Source: Anaerolineaceae bacterium
GTDB taxonomy: Bacteria; Chloroflexota; Anaerolineae; Anaerolineales; Villigracilaceae
NCBI GenBank assembly: GCA_022181005.1
Contig: BQMV01000352.1
Span: forward strand, 1 to 16,483
Length of the DNA: 16,483 bases
Direction: 5' to 3'
Shown here: one piece after another, positions 5,782 to 12,469 of the stretch
Numbering within the stretch: position 1 is the first letter of the stretch
How the letters are laid out: every line of letters begins with the position of its first letter
The notes under the pieces: generated by a model
Told to the model about the DNA's origin: nothing
The model's database searches: none
The model's input: only the letters and a program-made list of their open reading frames with translations
Position numbers and translations under genes: made by a program

Positions 5782-6684
5782 TTACCGAAATTGAATCGAA
5801 GTAGCAAGATGTATTAACTCATCAAGTTTTCTCTGAGTTTCTCTATCTATTGTTTTCATGTTTATCATTTCAACAAATGCTATAAGTTTAGCATCGAATG
5901 CTTTTTGGTCTGCATCACTGCATTTGGTTGGAAACATATCTGGGCCCAACCCAAGCAAAGGATACAGGTCGTTTTTAACTTGAATAGAAAGCTTTTCTGA
6001 AAGAAACAGCGCTTCAAAAACAAAGCCGTTGATGGTTGGATTATTGGGTAAGTTAACTTCAATTCTAAAAATTGGTTTTGTATAGAATCCAGGAGCGTTA
6101 TTGCAGATATATTTAGCGTTTGGAAATTGAATCATCCACGCAACACCAGCCGTTACTTCTTGACAAATGGGAAACAAATCATTCCAGATTGAATCGCAGG
6201 CTTTTTTCTTAAACTGAAGACCAACATCCCCATAACCCGCAAAATCAGTTGACATTCCGCCCCGTCCTTCGGAGAAGTCTTTGCTTCTCCCTCCAGCAAC
6301 AAGGGGTTCTGTCTCTGCTATCGTTTTTCCGCCATAATAATAGTCATAGGCGTATCCTGAATAACCACCCGTTCTTAAAACTGCTTCAATTTCCTTCCAA
6401 GTTGTTGGGTACTCGAATTCGATATTAAGTACGTTGTCAACACATTTTGTAAAAGCATCTTCCGACAAACAATCAAGTTTTCCCTTAGAAATGAGTTCTG
6501 ATTGTCTGAGTGTTGGCTGAGGAGTCAATGTTAATCTTGCAGTAAAAGCTACTGCTGGAGATTGAGTTGAAGTATCTGAAATATTAGCAGGTATTATTAT
6601 CGTTGGTGGCTCAAAAGTAGTTGCCTGACACTCAACCAATAAGACTATTATCAGAATGAACGGGGTAGTGAATTTAACTTTCAT
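5782..6684 (-). CDS. Probable secreted lipoprotein of unknown function
   Basis: A 300-residue protein whose N-terminus has a charged start (MKVK), a hydrophobic core (FILIIVLLV) and a cysteine at 19, as in a lipoprotein signal. The residue before the cysteine is Glu (LLVEC), which departs from the usual lipobox. A Ser/Thr/Pro-rich linker follows (about 20-60, with LTLTPQPT), typical of tethered Chloroflexota lipoproteins. The rest has no motif I recognise. It contains several cysteines, a glycine/tyrosine-rich stretch GYSGYAYDYYYGG, and a long hydrophilic C-terminal helix. The start ATG at 6684 has GAGGAG about 8 nt upstream. Base composition is visibly more A/T-rich than neuB or pseB. It may not belong to the polysaccharide pathway. 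Confidence 0.6.
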   Translation of the reverse strand: MKVKFTTPFILIIVLLVECQATTFEPPTIIIPANISDTSTQSPAVAFTARLTLTPQPTLRQSELISKGKLDCLSEDAFTKCVDNVLNIEFEYPTTWKEIEAVLRTGGYSGYAYDYYYGGKTIAETEPLVAGGRSKDFSEGRGGMSTDFAGYGDVGLQFKKKACDSIWNDLFPICQEVTAGVAWMIQFPNAKYICNNAPGFYTKPIFRIEVNLPNNPTINGFVFEALFLSEKLSIQVKNDLYPLLGLGPDMFPTKCSDADQKAFDAKLIAFVEMINMKTIDRETQRKLDELIHLATSIQFR

Positions 6685-6768
6685 TGCATTAACTCCTCAT
6701 TACATTCAATTTTATCTCTAAATGCGTATTCTGGAACGCATCTTCGTGCTTCAAGCCATAGCCAAACA

Positions 6769-6845
6769 ACTCCGAAGGAGTGGAATGATTATAGATTCGG
6801 ATTCGATGATTTACCAACCCCGAAGGGGTGTCATTGGTTTGACAC
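6769..6845. repeat. Tandem hairpin repeats of the CCGAAGG type
   Basis: Two near-identical hairpins, ACTCCGAAGGAGT (6769-6781) and ACCCCGAAGGGGT (6817-6829), are 48 bp apart. The second is followed by an inverted pair GTGTCA/TGACAC (6828-6845). They lie in the gap from 6685 to 6935 between the lipoprotein and the rfbD-like gene. A further ATGCGT/ACGCAT inverted repeat is at 6722-6741. I see no gene in this gap. Confidence 0.7.
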
Positions 6846-6935
6846 AAATCATGCCATCCTTTCATGATTGGGAAACGCGCGTGCCAAAGATCTAGCATCA
6901 TTTCACAAAGAATTCTTCGAGTTTGAGCAGGTTTT

Positions 6936-7886
6936 TCATGCGTCTTCTTGTGGGGCGAAATTAATTTTGCCGTACTGTTGATAACCCCTGATTCTCTGTG
7001 GATAACCCTGTTGGAACTGTGTATAGAACCCGTCCAAGCCAGTGGAGAACGAGGGGATTTCGCGCCCCAAATCTGTGGACAACTTGTGGACAGATAGCCA
7101 TAAATTGTGGGAACGTTTGGCGGTCAAACCCGACCTTTCGACTGATTGCGGCTCGATGAGGCTTTCTCTCAGCCCGAACTTTCGCGCCACCTCGACCCCG
7201 AACTGATACTTGTTCATCGCCTGCGCGCCGACGACGTGATACAAGCCGTGCAGATCTTTTTCGAGCATGGCGATGAGCGTCTGCGCCAGATGATTGACCC
7301 ACATCGGGCAGAAGATGACATCCGTAAATCCGTTGACGTTTTTGCCCTCGCTCAAATTGTTGATGAAGAATTCGGGGAGGCTTCTTTTTGCGCCCAATGA
7401 CCAACCGAAGAAATTAACTCGGGCAATAATTGCCTGCGGGTTAACTTGTTGCACGGCGCGTTCACCATCGAGTTTTGTCTGCGAGTAAACGCCTGGCGGG
7501 TTTGGTTCATCTTCCTCTGTGTACACTCCCTCTTTCGTGCCGTCAAAAACCGAGTCGGTCGAAAGATGGACGAAGGGAATATTTCGTTCGGCGCAAGCCG
7601 CGGCTAAATCCCTCGGAAGTTCTGTATTCAGAAGCCTCGCCTGCTCTGGATCTTCTTCACACATTTCAAGATTCGCCAACGCCGCGCAGTTGACGAGCCA
7701 TTCGGGTCTCGTCGAATCGAGGATGGATTTGACACTGCCCGACCTGAGCAGATTCGCATGAAGCGCCCGAAACGGAGCGGACTTCAATTTGCCCCTGTCC
7801 ACGCCAATCACATCATGCTCACGCTTGGCTTCAAGTGCGAGGTTGATTCCGAGTAGCCCGCTGGCGCCAGTGATTAGGAGTCTCAT
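6936..7886 (-). CDS. dTDP-4-dehydrorhamnose reductase-like SDR (RmlD family)
   Basis: A 316-residue extended short-chain dehydrogenase. The Rossmann motif GASGLLG is at 7-13, NCAALANLEMCE around 66-77, the catalytic STD at 109-111, and Y134-x3-K138 in YSQTK. These mark the RmlD family, which reduces a 4-keto-6-deoxy sugar nucleotide with NAD(P)H. The C-terminus carries about 20 extra residues (QQGYPQRIRGYQQYGK) encoded by three imperfect 21-23-nt tandem repeats, which look like an extension of the normal end. The ATG at 7886 abuts a heptamer array and has no Shine-Dalgarno motif. No rmlA, rmlB or rmlC is in the window, so the exact 4-keto substrate is uncertain; it could also serve a nonulosonate or 6-deoxyhexose route fed by the dehydratase next to it. 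Confidence 0.8.
   Translation of the reverse strand: MRLLITGASGLLGINLALEAKREHDVIGVDRGKLKSAPFRALHANLLRSGSVKSILDSTRPEWLVNCAALANLEMCEEDPEQARLLNTELPRDLAAACAERNIPFVHLSTDSVFDGTKEGVYTEEDEPNPPGVYSQTKLDGERAVQQVNPQAIIARVNFFGWSLGAKRSLPEFFINNLSEGKNVNGFTDVIFCPMWVNHLAQTLIAMLEKDLHGLYHVVGAQAMNKYQFGVEVARKFGLRESLIEPQSVERSGLTAKRSHNLWLSVHKLSTDLGREIPSFSTGLDGFYTQFQQGYPQRIRGYQQYGKINFAPQEDA
6967..7031. repeat. Three imperfect 21-23-nt tandem repeats at the end of the rfbD-like gene
   Basis: On the minus strand three units begin GGGTT(C/A)T (at 7031, 7008 and 6987). They contain TTATCCACAG or TTATCAACAG, and encode the C-terminal extension in near seven-residue periods. Confidence 0.6.
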
Positions 7887-7928
7887 GTTTCAAGTTCCAC
7901 GTTTCAAGTATCAGGTTCCAAGTTCCAA
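7887..7928. repeat. Heptamer-word array (TTTCAAG family), forward, abutting a start codon
   Basis: Six 7-nt words in perfect phase (GTTTCAA, GTTCCAC, GTTTCAA, GTATCAG, GTTCCAA, GTTCCAA). The first base is next to the ATG of the rfbD-like gene, so this array is its 5' leader. The family is the same as at 3404-3452. Confidence 0.85.
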
Positions 7929-7935
7929 GTCGTTC

Positions 7936-8039
7936 ATGTCACCCTGAGGGAGCGCTAGCGACGGAAGGGTCTCTTATGTCGTCATGGAGATGCTTCGCGG
8001 AGTTTATCCTGAGCGAAGCCGAAGGGCTCAGCATGACAT
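7936..8039. repeat. REP-like repeat, family B, inverted pair
   Basis: Two convergent copies of a repeat with core GTCA-xx-CTGAG ... CGAAG-x-x-TCTC. The left copy begins ATGTCACCCTGAGGG; the right copy, read on the minus strand, begins ATGTCATGCTGAG. With the heptamer array they fill the gap between pseB and the rfbD-like gene, and the pair touches the pseB stop codon. Confidence 0.75.
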
Positions 8040-9046
8040 TATCCTTCTAACTTCCCTTGCCTGAAAAGTTCCTCAAACGGCGCGACGAATTTCTTGATTC
8101 CCTCAATATCGAGCCATTCAGAGTTATTGTCGCTGGTGTAGGTGAATCCATCGGGGAGAGGTTTGCCCGCGTATTGCTGACTGCGATTCCAAAGCGTCTC
8201 GGGCGGGCGGATGATATACATATCTTCGCGTTCGACCGCGTTGCGCGCCTCGTCTTCGGAGAGCAGGTCTTCGTGCAGTTTCTCGCCGGGACGAATGCCG
8301 ATGATGTTGATCTGCGCTTCGGCTGCAATGGCGCGCGCCAAGTCTGTGACTTTGGTGCTGGGAATCTTCGGAATAAAAACTTCGCCGCCTTCCATCTCCT
8401 CGATGCACTTGATCACAAAACGCGCGCCCTGTTCGAGCGAGAGCCAGAAGCGCGTCATGCGTTCGTCGGTGATGGTGATGCTGCCAGACTGCCTTTGCTT
8501 TAAGAACAGCGGTACGACGGAGCCGCGCGAACCGACCACGTTGCCATAACGGACACAGGCATAGCGTGTGGAGGATCCGGCCGCGTAGTTGTTCGACTGG
8601 ATGACAAGTTTCTCCGCGACGAGTTTGGTTCCGCCGTAGAGATTCGCCGGGCTGACGGCTTTGTCCGTGCTAAGCGCGAGGACCTTTTTCACACCCGCAT
8701 CAAGCGCGGCTTCGAGAACATTGCTGGTGCCGATGATGTTGGTCTTGACTGCTTCCATCGGATTGTACTCACAGGCAGGGACCTGCTTCAACGCCGCGGC
8801 ATGGACGACCACATCCACGCCATGCATCGCGCGGACGAGTCGTTCGCGGTCGCGGATGTCGCCGATAAAATAACGCAGTGACGGATGGTTGAATCCGCCC
8901 ACCCGCATTTCGTGTTGTTTCAACTCGTCGCGGCTGAAGATGATGATCTTCTTCGGCTGTTTTTCCTTCAGTAGGATTTCGGTGAACTTCTTGCCGAAGG
9001 ACCCCGTGCCGCCGGTGATGAGGATGACTTGATTTTTCCAGTCCAT
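8039..9046 (-). CDS. pseB: UDP-N-acetylglucosamine 4,6-dehydratase (PseB/FlaA1-type)
   Basis: A 335-residue soluble SDR dehydratase that converts UDP-GlcNAc to a UDP-4-keto-6-deoxy-HexNAc, an early step toward pseudaminic or related amino sugars. The motif GGTGSFG is at 12-18, HAAALKQVP at 82-90, and STDKAVSP at 126-133. The Tyr-Lys pair is Y137/K141 in YGGTK, followed by RYGNVVGSRGSVVPLF. The C-terminal RPGEKLHEDLLSEDEA is family-typical. The start ATG at 9046 has AGGAGA 4 nt upstream; the longer reading from 9151 only adds translated repeat. No PseC aminotransferase is visible beside it. It is likely cotranscribed with the methyltransferases upstream, although a REP-like pair lies between. 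Confidence 0.92.
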   Translation of the reverse strand: MDWKNQVILITGGTGSFGKKFTEILLKEKQPKKIIIFSRDELKQHEMRVGGFNHPSLRYFIGDIRDRERLVRAMHGVDVVVHAAALKQVPACEYNPMEAVKTNIIGTSNVLEAALDAGVKKVLALSTDKAVSPANLYGGTKLVAEKLVIQSNNYAAGSSTRYACVRYGNVVGSRGSVVPLFLKQRQSGSITITDERMTRFWLSLEQGARFVIKCIEEMEGGEVFIPKIPSTKVTDLARAIAAEAQINIIGIRPGEKLHEDLLSEDEARNAVEREDMYIIRPPETLWNRSQQYAGKPLPDGFTYTSDNNSEWLDIEGIKKFVAPFEELFRQGKLEG

Positions 9047-9059
9047 GATTTCTCCTGTA

Positions 9060-9152
9060 TGCCGTTGCGAATCTTCGAGAAGCAATCTCTTGTCGTCAAA
9101 TGACAGGTTGTTTCGAGGAGATTGCCTCGGGCTTCGCCCTCGCAACGACATG
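9060..9152. repeat. REP-like repeat, family A, inverted pair
   Basis: A forward copy (9060-9092, CGTTGCGA ... GAAGCAATCTC) and a reversed copy (9115-9152, GAGATTGCCTCGG ... CTCGCAACGACATG) face each other between the methyltransferase stop and the pseB start. The family is the same as at 2050-2281. Confidence 0.75.
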
Positions 9153-9154
9153 AA

Positions 9155-9955
9155 TTATTTTATCGCTTCAAACAAACCAGAATCTTTTGCGATGAAGATC
9201 TTGCCTTTTTCTTTCAACTCGTTTCCCAACTCATTTTGTAGTTTCGCAAATTCATCTTCCGAAAGTTCGCCAGCCCGAACACCTGAACGAAAGTAAGCGA
9301 CCAGCGGCTCCAGTTCAGTCACATGCAGACTGTCTTCATAGCGCAACACTTGCACGTTCGGGAAAAACGATTTCAGTTGATCCAATCCATTTTCGAGAGT
9401 GAAGAGGTTGGCAAACGAATCCCAAACTTTGCTTTTATTGATTTTCTGAAACCAGTTTGTGATTTCCTTCAAATGATTCTCGCCGACGGTTGTCGCAAAC
9501 AAATGACCGCCCGTCTTCAAGACTCGTCTGATTTCACCAATCGCCCTCGCTCTATCAGGGACATGATACAGCATGTGATTGGCGATGACTGCGTCGAAGG
9601 TTTCGTCCGCGAAGGGAATCTCCTGCGCATCGATCTCTTTGAAGTTGTGCGCTCTCCCAGTGACGACCAAATTCCGCCAAGCCGAATCAAGCATCCCTGC
9701 GGAAAGATCCGAGAGGGTGATGTCCCACGTGGAGGGGATGCGGTGACTGTTATCTTTCCACAAATAGCCAGTTCCGCTTCCCAACTCCAATATCTTTGCG
9801 TTTGCTGGAAGATTCAGCAAATGGTCAAAGACCCAATTCATCCAGCCGTATTGATTCGTGCTGAAGCGTTGGTGGAGTTCCATCCGCGCGTTAAGATTCG
9901 ACGAGTCTTTATATTGACCGGTCTTGAGATAATTCTGATCGGTGAACTTGGACAT
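9155..9955 (-). CDS. Class I SAM-dependent methyltransferase
   Basis: A 266-residue Methyltransf_11-like protein. Motif I is LELGSGTGYLW (56-66). The acidic and hydrophobic later motifs are DAQEIPFADETFDAVIANHMLYHV (split here as DAQEIPF, then ETFDAVIANHMLYHV) around 108-131, and RVLKTGGHLFATTVG follows. The C-terminal third is helical and charged and may bind the acceptor. In a glycan locus it probably O- or C-methylates a sugar or caps the chain, but the acceptor is not readable. The start ATG at 9955 has only a weak GAGAT upstream. It follows the next methyltransferase by 12 bp, so the two are likely cotranscribed. Confidence 0.82.
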   Translation of the reverse strand: MSKFTDQNYLKTGQYKDSSNLNARMELHQRFSTNQYGWMNWVFDHLLNLPANAKILELGSGTGYLWKDNSHRIPSTWDITLSDLSAGMLDSAWRNLVVTGRAHNFKEIDAQEIPFADETFDAVIANHMLYHVPDRARAIGEIRRVLKTGGHLFATTVGENHLKEITNWFQKINKSKVWDSFANLFTLENGLDQLKSFFPNVQVLRYEDSLHVTELEPLVAYFRSGVRAGELSEDEFAKLQNELGNELKEKGKIFIAKDSGLFEAIK

Positions 9956-9967
9956 GGTTTTTAATCT

Positions 9968-10789
9968 CTATTTCTTAATAACAATCAACGGATACTGCCC
10001 ATTCTCACCAAAGAATTTTGGATGCTTCTCTTCCATTTTATACAGCCATCGCAAAACTGCTTGACCGCCAATTCCTTCGTGAATAAGCGTTCGCATGGTC
10101 AGCGTGCTCGCTGAACGCCACACGTTAATTTCAAACGGTATCTCTTTGCCGATTTCATTGCGCAGCCAACGCGCGTTGGTCTTTTTGACATATGTGGCTT
10201 TTTTATCGTGCGCTTGTGCGCGCAAAGGCTTGCCGCGCAAAAAACGTCGCAAGCGATGCGAGAAGATAATTAGTTTATCCAACCAACCCATCAGCGCGGG
10301 GTTCGTCCAGCCGTTGACGATAGCGGCGCTTTTGCCAACCGCCAGCACGCGGAATAATTCGAGATAGGCGCGTTTATGCTCAGTCGTGGGCAGGTGATGA
10401 ATGGTGTGCATCGAGACGATGCCATCGAACGCATTGGATTTGAAGGGCAGGTTGGCAATATCGCCAACGACAAAGAGTCCATGATCGCCGATTCTTTTAC
10501 GCGCTTCGCGCAGGGCTTGAATAGAAATATCAAAACAAACTCTTTTTTCATAGCCTTGTGAATACGTTAAGTATTCGTCATACTGCACGGGACCCGAACC
10601 CGCATCCAACATAAAACGACCGGCTGGCGCAATTCCGCGCTTGACGCGCATGCGCGTATCATGCACATACGCTTTCACGACTGGGCGCAAATCATCGTAG
10701 CGGGCGTTTTGATATAAGCCGTCCGCTTCCTGTTGCCAGCCGATTTCATCATAAAACTCACGGACTTTTTGTTTTGTATCGTTTGTCAT
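9968..10789 (-). CDS. Class I SAM-dependent methyltransferase
   Basis: A 273-residue methyltransferase unrelated at sequence level to its neighbour. Motif I is MLDAGSGP (60-67). GDIANLPF and AFDGIVSMHTIHHLP (about 108-133) supply the later SAM-binding and core strands. A basic segment (HRLRRFLRGKPLRAQ) follows the core and may touch a lipid or glycan acceptor. It starts at ATG 10789, one base from the stop codon region of the capsule-type glycosyltransferase, so translation is probably coupled. Two adjacent methyltransferases suggest a methylated sugar or a methyl cap. Caps commonly go with ABC export and the C-terminal domain of Wzt, although the chemistry here is not shown. Confidence 0.82.
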   Translation of the reverse strand: MTNDTKQKVREFYDEIGWQQEADGLYQNARYDDLRPVVKAYVHDTRMRVKRGIAPAGRFMLDAGSGPVQYDEYLTYSQGYEKRVCFDISIQALREARKRIGDHGLFVVGDIANLPFKSNAFDGIVSMHTIHHLPTTEHKRAYLELFRVLAVGKSAAIVNGWTNPALMGWLDKLIIFSHRLRRFLRGKPLRAQAHDKKATYVKKTNARWLRNEIGKEIPFEINVWRSASTLTMRTLIHEGIGGQAVLRWLYKMEEKHPKFFGENGQYPLIVIKK

Positions 10790-10790
10790 A

Positions 10791-12401
10791 TTATTTCCAG
10801 GTAAATTTCTCGCCGACTAAAAGCCCAAACGTAGCTTTGAATTGACTCATGCCTTCTTCGCTAAACACTCGCTCCAAATTCCAAACTTCCAAATCGTCCC
10901 AGAAGTTCATCAACCTCCACGGAAATGGTTGTGGGTATTCGAAAAAGAAGCGATAGGCATAATTCCAGGCGAATTCGGTTTGTTTTTCACTTAATTTATG
11001 AGCGGGAATATCACTCAAAACTTTTTCAAGCGTTGCGTAATATTCATCCCAAGTGTTTGGGTCAATTGTAATGCCGCGCCCGCGATAGTGCGTCTGTCCG
11101 CAAGAGATGACGGGCCTGCCATTCATGGCGGTTTCCAAACCAACCGTAGTGGTGTAAGCCAAACCAACATCCGCAATTTCAATTAAATCATACGTGTTGA
11201 TATTATCCAACGCGCCGATGACGTGAATATGATTGGGCAATTCAGGCAATGCTTCTTTGACCACCGTGCCCATAGATTTGGCTTGCGGAACTAATTTCTC
11301 GCCAGGATGAACGCGAATGACGAGTTGCACGTCATTTCGTTTGGCAAAGTATTGTACAGTTTTGGTAATCCATTCGGTCATGGATTCGGCAAAGATATCG
11401 CGCCCTAACGTAAGGCTATCGCCGAGCACATTGGCGGCGAGCATCACTACGGGACGAGAATCTAAATTCAACAGCTTGCGCGTTTCATCCGCGCCTTGCG
11501 ATGAAACATATTGCCACAAGCGTTTTGATTTTCCCCACACTCGGGCGCCGCGTCGCGCATTTTCCAAATCCGCAACTTTTTCAAACATCTCATCAGTCAT
11601 AGGTAAATGACATCTGGCTTCCACAAGGAAATCGGCATCTTGTTGCATGATGGATGAATTTTGCGCCAACCAAATTTGTTCGCGTTGGTCATTGAATTCG
11701 TAAGTGACTGCGTCAATATTCAAATAACGCGCCACGCGAAACACAATTCCCATTTCTAAAATTAAGCCATTGGGAATCAAAACAACGTCAGGCTTGTTTG
11801 TTTGTAAATATTCGTAAATTGTTTGAGCGGCAAATGTATTTCGTTTGATGCGTAAATCATACAAGGCTTTGTCGTTCGGGTCAGCCATGTTGATTTCCTC
11901 GCGCATGAGCGTGTATTGACAATCCCAGAGGGAAATTTCGTTTATGTCGTTTTGAATTTCAGTTGGCAGGTTCAAGGTCGCAGGTTGAAGGCGTCGCTCT
12001 GAGCCTGTCGAAGGATCAAGTAATGAGATGTGTTTGATTAATGGAGATAATGAAGACAAAGCGTCTTTGGTATGCAACACACGCTGACGTTGGGTGAATT
12101 TATCTTTCTCTTTATGCCATTCGGAGTAGGGCAAGGTTAATAAAGTCACATCATGCCCCAAGCCTGCCAATACCAAACCAAGATATGCGGATTGTTCAAT
12201 CCAATAATGCAACGTGGAAAAAAATAAAACTTTTTTTGGATTATTACCCTTGCGTAAATATTTTTTCGTCACTTCAACAGCAGAAGGCAATGATTTACTC
12301 AAACGGCTCAAATTATAGTGATCGCGGCGCGTTTGATTCTTCGAGCGCAATGCCCAATCTATATCGGCAATCAATGGTATGTTGCGTAAAAAATTTTTCA
12401 T
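10791..12401 (-). CDS. Capsule-type glycosyltransferase (GT-B, Capsule_synth-like)
   Basis: A 536-residue protein resembling the capsule polysaccharide synthesis (KpsC/KpsS-like) group. The C-domain carries LVIRVHPGEKL (about 365) and AYTTTVGLETAMNGRPVIS (about 416), then THYRGRGITIDP; these HP and T-x-GLE motifs bind the sugar nucleotide in that fold. The N-domain has LFFSTLHYWIEQSAYLG and DVVLIPNGLILEMG. Residues about 129-145 (DPSTGSERRLQPATLNL) are encoded by a heptamer array joined to a REP-like fragment, inserted in frame between N-domain elements. The ATG at 12401 follows an array leader with no Shine-Dalgarno motif. The sugar transferred is unknown. Confidence 0.78.
   Translation of the reverse strand: MKNFLRNIPLIADIDWALRSKNQTRRDHYNLSRLSKSLPSAVEVTKKYLRKGNNPKKVLFFSTLHYWIEQSAYLGLVLAGLGHDVTLLTLPYSEWHKEKDKFTQRQRVLHTKDALSSLSPLIKHISLLDPSTGSERRLQPATLNLPTEIQNDINEISLWDCQYTLMREEINMADPNDKALYDLRIKRNTFAAQTIYEYLQTNKPDVVLIPNGLILEMGIVFRVARYLNIDAVTYEFNDQREQIWLAQNSSIMQQDADFLVEARCHLPMTDEMFEKVADLENARRGARVWGKSKRLWQYVSSQGADETRKLLNLDSRPVVMLAANVLGDSLTLGRDIFAESMTEWITKTVQYFAKRNDVQLVIRVHPGEKLVPQAKSMGTVVKEALPELPNHIHVIGALDNINTYDLIEIADVGLAYTTTVGLETAMNGRPVISCGQTHYRGRGITIDPNTWDEYYATLEKVLSDIPAHKLSEKQTEFAWNYAYRFFFEYPQPFPWRLMNFWDDLEVWNLERVFSEEGMSQFKATFGLLVGEKFTWK
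11961..12017. repeat. Heptamer array fused to a family B REP-like fragment, inside a coding sequence
   Basis: Five words in phase at 11961-11995 (AGTTGGC, AGGTTCA, AGGTCGC, AGGTTGA, AGGCGTC). They run directly into CTGAGCCTGTCGAAGGATC (about 11999-12017), the core of the family B repeat seen at 7936-8039. The whole stretch is open in the frame of the glycosyltransferase. Confidence 0.7.
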
Positions 12402-12408
12402 ATTGGTT

Positions 12409-12469
12409 ATTAGGAATTAGGGATTAGGCGCTAGGAACTCCTAGTCACTAATCCCTAATCACCTAGTCA
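12409..12469. repeat. Self-inverted heptamer-word array (ATTAGGG family)
   Basis: Words ATTAGGA, ATTAGGG, ATTAGGC, GCTAGGA (12409-12436) face CTAGTCA, CTAATCC, CTAATCA (12441-12461). The array can fold into a long hairpin whose tip is CTAGGAACTCCTAG. It lies between wzt and the glycosyltransferase, supplies the wzt stop codon TAG (12463-12465), and could work as a transcript hairpin or attenuator. Confidence 0.8.

Noticed and set aside
6689..6901. Minus-strand reading frame of 70 codons upstream of the lipoprotein
   Set aside because: It reads through the CCGAAGG hairpins, with peptides like TPSGL and TPSEL that come from the repeat; no start signal.
6967..7093. Replication origin from the DnaA-like boxes
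   Set aside because: The boxes lie inside a coding gene, follow a short tandem repeat, and no dnaA, dnaN or AT-rich unwinding region is near.
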